A stretch of 64,000 nt of DNA from Geomonas silvestris (GCF_014193515.1 NZ_BLXX01000004.1:124001-188000), one strand, 5' to 3'; positions 42,787-50,638 are shown, counted from the first letter of the stretch. Notes: generated from the sequence alone by a model not told the origin. Program-made: numbers and translations.

Positions 42787-44682
42787 TCAAGGATGATGCT
42801 GATTGATACCGCGCACAAGCCGCTTAAGATTTTCCAATTCCACAGGTTGCAGCCGACGATCCCCGTAGAGCGCGGATCCGTAGATGATTGCGAACTCTCG
42901 GACCTGCGGATCTCCGGTACGCTGCGCCAGGTCGAAGAGACCGCTACGCTCCACGGTAAGCGTCGGGTAACGCCGGGCCACCGCCCGCAGGAAGCGCCGC
43001 AGCAGCCGCTCTTCACGGCTCACCGAGCGCCCGAGGTACCAAAGGACCGCCGCACCCAGCGGCAGCAGCCAAGAAAGCCCGACCAATGTCCCCTTTAGGG
43101 AGAAAGCGGGCAGGTGCAGTTGGCGCACCGCCCCCCCCGCCTTGCGCACCAGGGAGATCTGTTTGTCCAGGTCGTAGCTGATAACCGCCTTGTTCCAATA
43201 AAAACCGAGGGCATCGGCGTACATGCGCAAGGTGTCGCCCAGCGCGGCCTGGCGGCCGAATCCTATCGACCAGGCGGTGGGATCGACGGTCACCCAGCCT
43301 CTTCCGTCCAGGTAGGCCTCGACCCAGACGTGCGCCATGTCCTCGGTCACCTGGTAGTACCCCCCCATCTGGTTGTAGTTCCCCCCGCGGTAGCCCCCCA
43401 CCAACCGCGCCGGAACGCCGGCGAGCCTCAGCAGGATAGCGGAACTCGAGGCGAAGAACTCGCAACTCCCCCGTTTTTTGCCGAACAAGAAGTCGTCGAG
43501 CGCGTCGTTGCCGACCGGCAGCCCGCTTGTGGCGTAGGAGATGCGCTGGCTGCGCACGAAGCGCTCCAAAAGCCGCAGCTTGTCGGCATCGCTGCGCCCG
43601 GACTGGGAAAGTTGCCGTGCGGCTTCTCTCATCCGGGGCGACACCTGGGCCGGAACTCCCAGGTAGAAGTCGCGGTCTATGCCTCCGTTCACCCGGACCA
43701 GGTCCGAGAGCGTGGAGACCGCCTCGTATTTCACCCGTTTGTCCAGGGGGGCACGCGCCTTAAACACCACGTCCGCTTCGTTTACCGAGCGCAGGCCGCT
43801 TATCTGGCGCGGGATGTTCAGGGCAACCAGGTAGGGGCTGTTCGAAGGCTCCGGGTAGATCTCCTGGCGGACCTGCTCGGCACTGCCGGGAACCATGCTG
43901 CGCTCCTGCGGTCCAGGAACCCGGACCCAGGCGTTTCCCTCCAGGGCGTTCAAGACGATCCCGCGCCAGTAGAGCCTGTTCTCGGGAACTTTGGGGCTGC
44001 TGGCCCGCAGCACCACCGCCTTCACTTCGGTTACGCTGGCGGCAGCTCCCGGTTTGACCTTGTCGCTGAACCCCGCCCGGTTGCCGCCACCGCGGTTCAG
44101 GAAATCCCAGAGCGGAAACTGGGTTCTCGGGAGTATCACGAAGAGAACCAGCAAGATGGGGAGCGCCGCCACCGGCATGAGTCCCGCAACGCCCAGCACC
44201 TTTTTGAGCTGCGGATGCTCGAGGGCCAGGTCGGCGTCGTGCGCGTGAAAGGTGAGTACCACCAGGGAAACCGCCAAGAGCAGGAGCAGCGCCAAGAGGT
44301 AGACCAGGAAAAGTGCCGAAAGGTTGTACAGCGACGAGGCGGCCAGGCAAAAAAGCGCCAGCGCGAAGATCTGCAGGTAGTTACGGCCGCTCTTTTCTCC
44401 CACCAGGCGTACGCTCAGAAACATGACCAGAAGGTTCGCGGTGACCGAAAGCAGGTTGTCCCGGTTCATCCCCGAAGCGTAGTAGAGAAAGAGCAGGATC
44501 GACGCGGGGGTCAAGATCCTGCCGGAGAGAGTGCGGCCGCTGCGCTGCTGGTACCAGGCCGCGACAAGGCCCGCCGGAAAACACCAGGTCGCCAGCGGGT
44601 CCAGGTAGGGCGCGAGCGGCAGGTAGCCGATCAGGGCGACGCACAGCGTCAGGGTGCTGAGTACGGATTTAACTCTGACCAT
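42787..44682 (-). CDS. Membrane transglutaminase-like protein (TgpA type)
   Basis: A 631-residue protein: about six N-terminal membrane helices (DUF3488 region, to about residue 190), a periplasmic transglutaminase-like domain, and one C-terminal helix (about 550-570) before a short cytoplasmic tail. The catalytic triad is visible: Cys in KRGSCEFFASSSAILLRLAGVPARLVGGYRGG, His in EDMAHVWVEAYLDGRGW and Asp in VTVDPTAW. The ATG at 44682 overlaps the DUF58 gene by 14 bases; a TTG nine bases upstream is the alternative. Such proteins occur with MoxR ATPases and DUF58 proteins; their substrate is unknown, though the Pseudomonas homologue TgpA is essential. Confidence 0.88.
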   Translation of the reverse strand: MVRVKSVLSTLTLCVALIGYLPLAPYLDPLATWCFPAGLVAAWYQQRSGRTLSGRILTPASILLFLYYASGMNRDNLLSVTANLLVMFLSVRLVGEKSGRNYLQIFALALFCLAASSLYNLSALFLVYLLALLLLLAVSLVVLTFHAHDADLALEHPQLKKVLGVAGLMPVAALPILLVLFVILPRTQFPLWDFLNRGGGNRAGFSDKVKPGAAASVTEVKAVVLRASSPKVPENRLYWRGIVLNALEGNAWVRVPGPQERSMVPGSAEQVRQEIYPEPSNSPYLVALNIPRQISGLRSVNEADVVFKARAPLDKRVKYEAVSTLSDLVRVNGGIDRDFYLGVPAQVSPRMREAARQLSQSGRSDADKLRLLERFVRSQRISYATSGLPVGNDALDDFLFGKKRGSCEFFASSSAILLRLAGVPARLVGGYRGGNYNQMGGYYQVTEDMAHVWVEAYLDGRGWVTVDPTAWSIGFGRQAALGDTLRMYADALGFYWNKAVISYDLDKQISLVRKAGGAVRQLHLPAFSLKGTLVGLSWLLPLGAAVLWYLGRSVSREERLLRRFLRAVARRYPTLTVERSGLFDLAQRTGDPQVREFAIIYGSALYGDRRLQPVELENLKRLVRGINQHHP

Positions 44683-45505
44683 ATAAGGCAAGCTCTCCGA
44701 GCAGTTTCAGGCGATGGCTGCGGCTCGAGTCCGGTGCGATGACCCGCTGGGAAAGCTTGAGCCCCACGGCCCTCCCGCCGCGCACCAGACGGTTCACCAG
44801 GAACGTTCCATACCCTAGGCGCTCCTCCAGGTCCCGCCCCGGCAGGGAATCCACCTCGATGAGCACCGGGTCCGTGGCAGTGGAGGTGAGGTGTTTCACC
44901 TTGTAGTCCTCGTGCTTGGCGGAGAGCCGCCAATGGATCAGCTTGAGCGGCTCGCCCCCCTGGTAGTCGGAAATCTTGGCGAGTTCACCTTCGTGCCCCG
45001 GCGCAGCCTGGCTCTGTGCGGTGCCGCTCTCCGGCTTGCCCAGCCCGGCCGGAAGCGCAAAGGAGCGCGGCGCGGGAAAAACCAGCACGCTCCCGGCAAC
45101 CGGAACCCGGATATAGCGCACGAAGAAGTTGACCGGAAAGGACGAACTGATCAGCGCCACCGGGAGTTCGAACCTGCCGCGCGCGGGAAAAGCGATGAAA
45201 AGCGAACCTGTCTGCGGCTTGCGCGGATCGAGCAGGAGAAAACTGGCGGGATGTCCCAGGAGGGTTGCGGTGATCAGAAAGGAAGGGAGCCGCTTCTTGC
45301 GGTTTTCGACACGTACGGTGAGCTGGGTGGAGAGGCCGGCGTAGACCTCGTCGGGCAGGCGCACCGACACGGTGAGTCCGCGGATGTTGAGCCAGCCCAA
45401 GAGGCCCGAGACCGCCATGAAGCCGAGCATGGCGGAGACCACCAGAAAAAGCAGGTTGTTCCCGGTATTGACGGCGGCCACCCCCAAAAGCAGCGTGGCC
45501 GCCAC
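44669..45505 (-). CDS. DUF58 family membrane protein
   Basis: A protein of at least 278 residues with two N-terminal membrane helices (AATLLLGVAAVNTGNNLLFLVVSAMLGFMAVSGLLGW) and the DUF58 signature DYQGGEPLKLIHWRLSAKHEDYKVKH near the C-terminus. The start is uncertain. GTG at 45505 has GGGAGGGGGG upstream and is listed, but family members usually begin six to eight residues earlier (here IKLTKGGG), where only ATA and ATT codons are available in frame. The 5' end is 26 bases after the MoxR stop. DUF58 proteins are partners of MoxR ATPases, probably assembled by them. The long open frame upstream only mirrors moxR. Confidence 0.85.
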   Translation of the reverse strand: MAATLLLGVAAVNTGNNLLFLVVSAMLGFMAVSGLLGWLNIRGLTVSVRLPDEVYAGLSTQLTVRVENRKKRLPSFLITATLLGHPASFLLLDPRKPQTGSLFIAFPARGRFELPVALISSSFPVNFFVRYIRVPVAGSVLVFPAPRSFALPAGLGKPESGTAQSQAAPGHEGELAKISDYQGGEPLKLIHWRLSAKHEDYKVKHLTSTATDPVLIEVDSLPGRDLEERLGYGTFLVNRLVRGGRAVGLKLSQRVIAPDSSRSHRLKLLGELALYGQS

Positions 45506-45531
45506 GTAAAGCCCCCCTCCCTTGGTCAGCT

Positions 45532-46491
45532 TTATGTGAGAGGGAGCGGAATCTCTTGCAGCAGTGCGTTTAATAATTGCTCCTTGTCCACCCCTTCCTG
45601 TTCGGGGCGGAAGATCAGCCGGTGCGCGCAGACCACCGGGGCCACTTCCCGGACGTCCTCGGGAACCACGAAGGGGCGCCCGGCCAGGTACGCCGCCGCC
45701 TTGGCGGCCTCCACAAGCCCGATGCCGCCGCGGGTGGAGATGCCGGTCTGGATGAGCGGGTGGTTCCGCGTCGCGGCGATAATGGCGTAGACGTAGTCGG
45801 TAACCTTTTCGCCCAGGTACACCTGGTGCCGGACCGCCTCGATCGCCTCCACCAGGTCCCGGTGCGTGACCAGGGCCGGGATGTGCAGGATTTCGTCGCG
45901 GATCGAACCGTGCATCAAGATCTCCTTTTCGATCTCCTCGGGAGGGTAGCCGATGCCGGTACGCATGACGAAACGGTCCATCTGGGATTCGGGGAGCGGA
46001 AAGGTCCCCACCTGTTCCGCCGGGTTCTGCGTGGCCAAGACCAGGAAGGGATCCGGCAGCTGGTAGGTGACCCCTTCGACGGTGACCCGGCGCTCCTCCA
46101 TCGCCTCCAGAAGTGCGCTTTGGGTCTTGGGCATGGCCCGGTTGATCTCGTCGATCAGCACGATGTTGTTGAAGATGGGGCCCTTGACGAAGCTGAAGCG
46201 CCCTTCGTTGCGGTCGTAGATGGAAAGTCCCGTGATGTCCGAGGGGAGCAGGTCGCTCGTGCACTGCACCCGGCCGAAGGAAAGCCCGAGCGCGCTGGCG
46301 AAGGCAAGCGCCATGGTGGTCTTGCCGAGGCCGGGGATATCTTCCAAAAGGATGTGGCCGCCGGTCAGAAGCGCCATCAGGCAAAGGCGCAGCGCCCTCC
46401 CCTTCCCTTTCAGGTGTTTGCCGGAGAGATTCTCCAGGACCGCGACCATCTCGTCTCGTTTTGCCAGGCTGTGCAAGATTACCCCCATCAA
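45532..46491 (-). CDS. MoxR family AAA+ ATPase
   Basis: A 319-residue MoxR ATPase. Walker A is EDIPGLGKTTMALAFA near residue 50, Walker B and sensor 1 are IVLIDEINRAMPKTQSALLEAMEE and LATQNPAEQVGTFPLPESQMDRF, and the C-terminal lid carries GISTRGGIGLVEAAKAAAYL. Either of two consecutive ATG codons can start it. It is the first gene of a run with DUF58, transglutaminase and TPR genes, the standard MoxR arrangement, where the ATPase is thought to chaperone or activate the membrane partners. A terminator and a repeat separate it from queE upstream. Confidence 0.93.
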   Translation of the reverse strand: MMGVILHSLAKRDEMVAVLENLSGKHLKGKGRALRLCLMALLTGGHILLEDIPGLGKTTMALAFASALGLSFGRVQCTSDLLPSDITGLSIYDRNEGRFSFVKGPIFNNIVLIDEINRAMPKTQSALLEAMEERRVTVEGVTYQLPDPFLVLATQNPAEQVGTFPLPESQMDRFVMRTGIGYPPEEIEKEILMHGSIRDEILHIPALVTHRDLVEAIEAVRHQVYLGEKVTDYVYAIIAATRNHPLIQTGISTRGGIGLVEAAKAAAYLAGRPFVVPEDVREVAPVVCAHRLIFRPEQEGVDKEQLLNALLQEIPLPLT

Positions 46492-46534
46492 GAACCAAAC
46501 CGTCTCATTGTAGCAGAAAGCCCAAGGAAGAGAA

Positions 46535-46557
46535 AAGGGGCCCGCTATGGGCCCCTT
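46535..46557 (-). terminator. Rho-independent terminator after queE
   Basis: On the minus strand AAGGGGCCC-ATAGC-GGGCCCCTT forms a nine-base-pair stem followed by TTCTCTT. It lies 200 bases after the queE stop and just before moxR. The plus strand also has a T-rich end, so it may work both ways. Confidence 0.75.
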
Positions 46558-46588
46558 GTTGTTTCATCCAGCAAGATTTAGAGACCGT

Positions 46589-46685
46589 TCCCCCCCCCCT
46601 TGACGGAAGGGGGTCAGGGGGTGGGTGAAGCTGCCATCGGCGATGAGATGGCGCCGTCCCCCTCACCCGCAGGGGGGAGGGGACC
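46589..46685. repeat. G/C-tract intergenic repeat, copy A
   Basis: It contains TTGACGGAAGGGGGTCAGGG and GTGGGTGAAGCTGC, then CCCCCTCACCCGCAGGGGGG. The same blocks, in the same order, occur on the opposite strand at 57334-57452. It begins with a run of C residues and can fold into G/C hairpins. It lies between the queE terminator and queE. Confidence 0.75.
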
Positions 46686-46756
46686 CTGTTGAAGGTTAGC
46701 ATTTCCTAGATGCGAGGTTGTTCTTCGGCATTACGCGAGTAACGCGCATCGGTCTT

Positions 46757-47512
46757 CTACAAAACCCCGAGAAACTTATGTGTCTGCGGAATCACCCGCA
46801 CCTCGTCGAGCAGCACACCGGCCACTTCCTGAAGTTCCAGGGCGCGCCGCGAAGAGATGGCGAGCCTCCCCTCCGGCAGGGTCATGGGCTGCAGGATGAG
46901 CGGGATCTTCCGGTCGACCTCCGCAATCATGCGGCAGCTCAGCTCGACCTCTTCGTTCGTCGTTGTCGCCCCGGCCACGAGCTTTACGTACACGCTCTTC
47001 TGGGCGGCAAGCTCCAGGAACTGCCGGTGTTCTTCCCAAAGCGGCTGACAACCCGTGGCGGAAGGGAGCTTGAAGTCCATCCCGATGTAGTCCAGGTGCG
47101 GCAATAAGGGAGCAAGGGCCTTGGGGAGGGTCCCGTTGGTCTCGAGGTAGATCGGGAGGAGCTTTCTCAGCTCCGGAAGCCACTGTTCCAGTATGCGCCC
47201 GTGCAGAAGCGGCTCGCCGCCGGTAATGCTTATGGAGTGATGCAGTCCGGGCCAGTTCCGGGTCCACCCTCGAATCAGCTCTACGATCCGCTCGCAGGTC
47301 ACCGGGTTTGCCACCCGGACCAGGTCTTCCCGGCCCGGCGTCTGCTCCAGGATGCATTCCGCAGGGACCTCAGACATCCCCGGGGTATCGCAGAACGAGC
47401 AGTTCAGGTTGCAACCGGCAAAGCGTAGGAAAACCTGGCGCAGGCCAACCTGCATCCCCTCCCCCTGGATGGAGGAGAAGCATTCGACCAGGGGGGCCGG
47501 CTCTCTACTCAT
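46757..47512 (-). CDS. queE: 7-carboxy-7-deazaguanine synthase
   Basis: A 251-residue radical SAM enzyme that rearranges 6-carboxytetrahydropterin into 7-carboxy-7-deazaguanine in the queuosine (or deazaguanine DNA modification) pathway. FSSIQGEGMQVGLRQVFLRFAGCNLNCSFCDT holds the CX3CX2C cluster ligands at Cys34, Cys38 and Cys41, and the SAM motif SITGGEPLLHG follows. The QGEG start and the FxRxxGCNL block are diagnostic of QueE. It overlaps queD by eight bases, so both pathway steps are coupled. queC and queF are not in the window. Confidence 0.94.
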   Translation of the reverse strand: MSREPAPLVECFSSIQGEGMQVGLRQVFLRFAGCNLNCSFCDTPGMSEVPAECILEQTPGREDLVRVANPVTCERIVELIRGWTRNWPGLHHSISITGGEPLLHGRILEQWLPELRKLLPIYLETNGTLPKALAPLLPHLDYIGMDFKLPSATGCQPLWEEHRQFLELAAQKSVYVKLVAGATTTNEEVELSCRMIAEVDRKIPLILQPMTLPEGRLAISSRRALELQEVAGVLLDEVRVIPQTHKFLGVL

Positions 47513-47873
47513 AGTAGCTCGCCGCCGCGTAGTCGGACTCCCAGACCGTGACCATCTCCACCTTCACCTTGTCGGAACCGAAGATCTTGGTGAGTTCGAC
47601 GTAGAGGTAGCGGGCGATGTTCTCGGAGGAAGGGGAAAGGTCCTTGAAGGGGCCGAGTTCGTTCAGGTATTTGTGGTCGAGAGTCTTCAAGAGCGTGTTC
47701 GTCTCGCGCTTGAGGATCTTGAAGTCGATCCCGAGGCCCGCCTTGTCAAGTTCGGCGGTGGTGATGGAGACTTCAACCTTCCAGTTGTGGCCGTGCAGAT
47801 TCTCGCAATCGCCCTGGTAGTTGATAAGGTTGTGTGCCGCAGCGAACGCGGTATGTATGGTAAGACGGTACAT
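47505..47873 (-). CDS. queD: 6-carboxytetrahydropterin synthase
   Basis: A 122-residue QueD that turns dihydroneopterin triphosphate into 6-carboxy-5,6,7,8-tetrahydropterin. Zinc ligands are His14 (FAAAHNL), His27 and His29 (CENLHGHNW), and Cys23 is the catalytic cysteine of the CxxxHGH motif. The C-terminal PSSENIARYLY and VTVWESDYAAASY are conserved. It is the first gene of a two-gene queuosine unit with queE. Its upstream region is short (90 bases) before the 41-bp array; a TATATT -10-like element lies on the minus strand at 47913-47908. GGAGGG precedes the ATG. Confidence 0.94.
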   Translation of the reverse strand: MYRLTIHTAFAAAHNLINYQGDCENLHGHNWKVEVSITTAELDKAGLGIDFKILKRETNTLLKTLDHKYLNELGPFKDLSPSSENIARYLYVELTKIFGSDKVKVEMVTVWESDYAAASYYE

Positions 47874-47962
47874 AGTTCCCTCCAGTTCTCATTGGTATGA
47901 CCGTGCCAATATAGCACGGCGCTTTTTTCAAAACCAGAAAACACCGCCGCAGCCCCCGTAGG

Positions 47963-48451
47963 GGCGCCAATTTTTTTCGAACCCACGGACTTTCTGGAGG
48001 GCCGCCGCCGGTTTTTTCAAACCGGCGGACTTTTGTAGCAAATGGGCGCCGAATTTTTCAAACCGGAGTATTTTTAAATCAAAAAGCCGCCGACTTTTCC
48101 AAACCGGAAGATTTTTAAATCATAAAGCCGCCAACTTTTCGAAACCGGAAGATTTTTGAATCAAAAAGCCGCCAACTTTTTCAAACGGGAAGATTTTTAA
48201 ATCAAAAAGCCGCCGACTTTTTCAAACGGGAAGATTTTTAAATCAAAAAGCTGCCGACTTTTTCAAACGGGAAGATTTTTAAATCAAAAAGCTGCCGACT
48301 TTTTCAAACTCGAAGTTTTTTAAATCAAAAAGCCGCCAACTTTTTCAAACCGGAGAATTTTTGAATCAAACAGCCGCCGACTTTTTAAACGGCGGACTTT
48401 GGTAAAAAAAGTCCGCCAAGTTTTCAAACCGGCGGACTTTGTAGCAAATGG
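47963..48451. repeat. Tandem array, exact 41-bp period, about twelve units
   Basis: Units start at 47963, 48004, 48045, 48086, 48127, 48168, 48209, 48250, 48291, 48332 and 48373, always 41 bases apart; a last unit starts at 48411 after 38 bases. Eight central units (48045-48372) share the pattern GCCGCCGACTTTTTCAAAC, GGAAG, then GATTTTTAAATC and AAAAA. Flanking units instead end in GGCGGACTTT(T)GTAGCAAATGG. Unit 48004 folds into a perfect hairpin (CCGCCGGTTT-TTTC-AAACCGGCGG). The period is not a multiple of three, so it does not encode a repeat peptide, and there are no variable spacers, so it is not CRISPR. Confidence 0.93.
48404..48440 (-). terminator. Rho-independent terminator of the rimP-nusA-infB-pnp operon
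   Basis: On the minus strand AAAGTCCGCC, a 13-base loop, GGCGGACTTT and a run of T residues form a ten-base-pair stem. It lies about 60 bases after the last gene of the operon. It is also the edge of the 41-bp array, whose units resemble degenerate copies of this structure. Confidence 0.85.
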
Positions 48452-48500
48452 TCTGAAGCTAAGACAACCGGGGTTTCACAGTATTCGGGAGGGAGTCCAG

Positions 48501-48857
48501 CTAGATGTTGATGCTTTCGCCACGCTGCAAAAGGGGAGCCTCGGTAGGCGTGGTGAAGGAGTTGTAGGCGAGTGCGAAGAAAAGTACCACCATGGAGATG
48601 AGCATGACGACGGTCGGCACCAGGCGCACCTCGCGCTCGTTACCGCCAGCCTGAACCAAGCCTGCAGCGGCGACCAGTACCCCGCAGCCGCCGCACACGC
48701 CGCCGAGGAAGAACCCAAGGAAGGTGAGTCTTACTTCTCCGCCGATCCCCAGCATCAGGAAATCGGCGGCCTGGGCCGGGTAGAAGGTGGCGATGATCAC
48801 GCAGATCACCCCGGCCAACATGAACTTGAGGCCGCTACGGACCGTTTTCTTACGCAT
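48501..48857 (-). CDS. Small integral membrane protein (118 aa)
   Basis: A 118-residue protein with three hydrophobic segments: KFMLAGVICVIIATFYPAQAA, FLGFFLGGVCGGCGVLVAAAGLV and LVPTVVMLISMVVLFFALAY. A glycine/cysteine-rich turn (GGVCGGCG) lies in the second. The C-terminus (NSFTTPTEAPLLQRGESINI) is polar. GGAGGGG lies five bases before the ATG. It follows the YciO gene by 21 bases and is the last gene of the long operon before the terminator. I do not recognise a family; the topology suggests an inner-membrane protein. Confidence 0.75.
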   Translation of the reverse strand: MRKKTVRSGLKFMLAGVICVIIATFYPAQAADFLMLGIGGEVRLTFLGFFLGGVCGGCGVLVAAAGLVQAGGNEREVRLVPTVVMLISMVVLFFALAYNSFTTPTEAPLLQRGESINI

Positions 48858-48878
48858 GGTGCCCCTCCGGGCGGCTCG

Positions 48879-49487
48879 TCATTCGCACCAGCTCACGTCC
48901 CCCACCCCTTTGCGGAGCACAGTCGGCACGTCGCCGATCAGGCTGACCACGGAACTTACGTCCGCGGTGAGCTCGCCGCCATCCACCACCACGTCGAGAA
49001 GTTTCCCCAGGTCCAGGTCGACCTGCCAGGGATGACCGATCGGCTCCTCGCCGGAGAGGTTCGCACTGGTGGTCACGATAGGATGCCCCAGCGCCTTCAC
49101 GATCTCGATGCAGATCTTGTTGTCCGGCATCCTGATCCCGACGGTCTTCTGCTTGGTAAGCAAAAGATCCGGGACCACAGAGGCGGCATCGAGCACGAAG
49201 GTATAGGGGCCAGGGAGCAGGCGGCGCATCAGTTTGAACGCGTAGTTGCTCACCTTGGCGTAGCGGGCGATCTCGGAGAGATCGGAGCAGATGAAGGAAA
49301 ACGGCTTCTTGCGTTCGCGCTGCTTGATCTGGTAGATCCGCTCCACCCCTTTTTTGGAGAAGATGCTGCAACCGATGCCGTAGGTGGTGTCGGTAGGGTA
49401 CGCCACGACGCCACCCTCCTTGAGGACTTCCACCACCTTGGCGATCAGTCGGGGCTGCGGGTTGTCGGGGTTGATCTCGAGAAGCAT
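48879..49487 (-). CDS. YciO/YrdC-family L-threonylcarbamoyladenylate synthase-like protein
   Basis: A 202-residue protein of the Sua5/YciO/YrdC fold, which binds ATP, threonine and bicarbonate to make threonylcarbamoyl-AMP for tRNA t6A. Motifs are GGVVAYPTDTTYGIGC, ERKKPFSFICSDLSEIARYA (the KxR-type ATP site), LPGPYTFVLDA and PIVTTSANLSGEEP. The N-terminus (INPDNPQPRLI) and the C-terminal VLRKGVGDVS resemble E. coli YciO more than YrdC, and YciO is reported to be a much weaker enzyme. Whether this copy supplies t6A therefore depends on another homologue elsewhere. It lies three bases after the aminopeptidase gene. Confidence 0.85.
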   Translation of the reverse strand: MLLEINPDNPQPRLIAKVVEVLKEGGVVAYPTDTTYGIGCSIFSKKGVERIYQIKQRERKKPFSFICSDLSEIARYAKVSNYAFKLMRRLLPGPYTFVLDAASVVPDLLLTKQKTVGIRMPDNKICIEIVKALGHPIVTTSANLSGEEPIGHPWQVDLDLGKLLDVVVDGGELTADVSSVVSLIGDVPTVLRKGVGDVSWCE

Positions 49488-49490
49488 GCC

Positions 49491-50594
49491 TTACTCGCTT
49501 GGGTTGAGACCCAGAAGTGGCTCGTGGACGAAACGGCCGTCCTTCTGGATCAGGATGTCGTCGAACCAAAGCTCGCCGTCGCCGGCCAGGATCTTTACCA
49601 TGTCCCAGTGTACCGCCGAACGGTTCCCGTTGTCACACTCGTCATAGGCCTGGCCCGGCGTGAAGTGGATGGACCCGAAGATCTTCTCGTCGAAGAGGAT
49701 GTTGCGCATCGGAACCCGGATGCGCGGGTTGACGCCGATGGCGAACTCCCCGATGTAGCGTGCTCCCTCGTCGGTGTCGAGGATCCGATTCAACTCCTCA
49801 TCCATCCCGGGCGAACTGGCGCGCACGATGCGGCCGCGCTCGAATTCGAGACGGATGTTGTTGAACTCCTTTCCCTGGTAGACGGTCGGACAGTTGTAGG
49901 TTATGTACCCTTCCACCGAGTCGCGCACCGGTGCGGAGAAGACCTCGCCGTCCGGGATGTTGAGCCTGCCGTCGCACTTGATGCCGGGGAGCCCTTTGAG
50001 GCTGAACCTGAGATCGGTGTCGCTTGCCACGATGCGCACCTGGCCGGCGGCGTCGACGCACGCCTTCAGAGCGTCCTGCTTCTGCGATTCAGCCTCCCAG
50101 TCCATGCAGCAGGCGGCGAAGAGGTAATCCTCGTACTCGTCCAGGCTCATGCGCGCTTCCTGCGCGGCGCCGTGGGTCGGGTAGCGGGTGATCACCCAGC
50201 GGGTGTGCTTCACGCGCTGGTCCTGGATCGGGCGCACCACCTTGGACCAGGCGATCATGTTGGCCTGGTTGGCGCGCGCCATGACCATCGAGTTGTCCGA
50301 GGCGGTCAGGCCGATGAAGACGTCCACCTTCTTCATGAACTCGAGCTTGTGCTCGGGGAAATAAGAGATCTGCTCGGCGCTGGCGCCGTTGTAGAAGTAG
50401 CGGGTGATATCGGGGAGGGCAAACTCGTACTCGACGTACTTCGCCCCCTTCTCCAGGCAAAGGGCGTAGATCTCCTTCACCAGGGGAGCGGCCTCGAACC
50501 CGGCAGCCGAGATCAGCACCACGTCGCCGGCCTTGACCCTGGCCGAGTAGTTCACCAGGACTTCAGCGAGTTGTTTTACGCGAGGATCTTTCAT
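49491..50594 (-). CDS. M29 family aminopeptidase
   Basis: A 367-residue metallo-aminopeptidase of the thermophilic M29 (AmpS/PepT type) family. Conserved blocks are VKAGDVVLISAAGFEAAPLVKEIYALCLEKGAKYVEY, the metal-binding IPDGEVFSAPVRDSVEGYITYN (Glu), and YIGEFAIGVNPRIRVPMRNILFDEKIFGSIHFTPGQAY with further Glu and His ligands, then AVHWDMV. It probably removes N-terminal residues from peptides in the cytoplasm. It lies 44 bases after dut and three bases before the YciO gene, in the long operon. Confidence 0.87.
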   Translation of the reverse strand: MKDPRVKQLAEVLVNYSARVKAGDVVLISAAGFEAAPLVKEIYALCLEKGAKYVEYEFALPDITRYFYNGASAEQISYFPEHKLEFMKKVDVFIGLTASDNSMVMARANQANMIAWSKVVRPIQDQRVKHTRWVITRYPTHGAAQEARMSLDEYEDYLFAACCMDWEAESQKQDALKACVDAAGQVRIVASDTDLRFSLKGLPGIKCDGRLNIPDGEVFSAPVRDSVEGYITYNCPTVYQGKEFNNIRLEFERGRIVRASSPGMDEELNRILDTDEGARYIGEFAIGVNPRIRVPMRNILFDEKIFGSIHFTPGQAYDECDNGNRSAVHWDMVKILAGDGELWFDDILIQKDGRFVHEPLLGLNPSE

Positions 50595-50638
50595 AAGGCA
50601 CCTCAGTTAGGGAGATGGTGGCGGGAACGCAGGTCCCT

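Larger units (their letters stand above)
47874..48500. other. 627-base non-coding region dominated by the 41-bp array
   Basis: No gene is supported between queD and the small membrane protein. The first 90 bases hold a small hairpin (CCGTGC and GCACGG, 47901-47919) and the likely queD promoter. The rest is the tandem array with the operon terminator. The composition is far more AT-rich than the genes around it. Confidence 0.75.

Noticed and set aside
45506-46498. N-terminal extension of the DUF58 open frame across moxR
   Set aside because: The extension is the other-frame reading of moxR; DUF58 similarity begins only around 45523.
47874-47962. preQ1 riboswitch before queD
   Set aside because: The short leader has no C-rich loop or A-rich tail of the preQ1 aptamers.
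47963-48451. CRISPR array
   Set aside because: The units are contiguous 41-bp repeats without unique spacers, and no cas genes are nearby.
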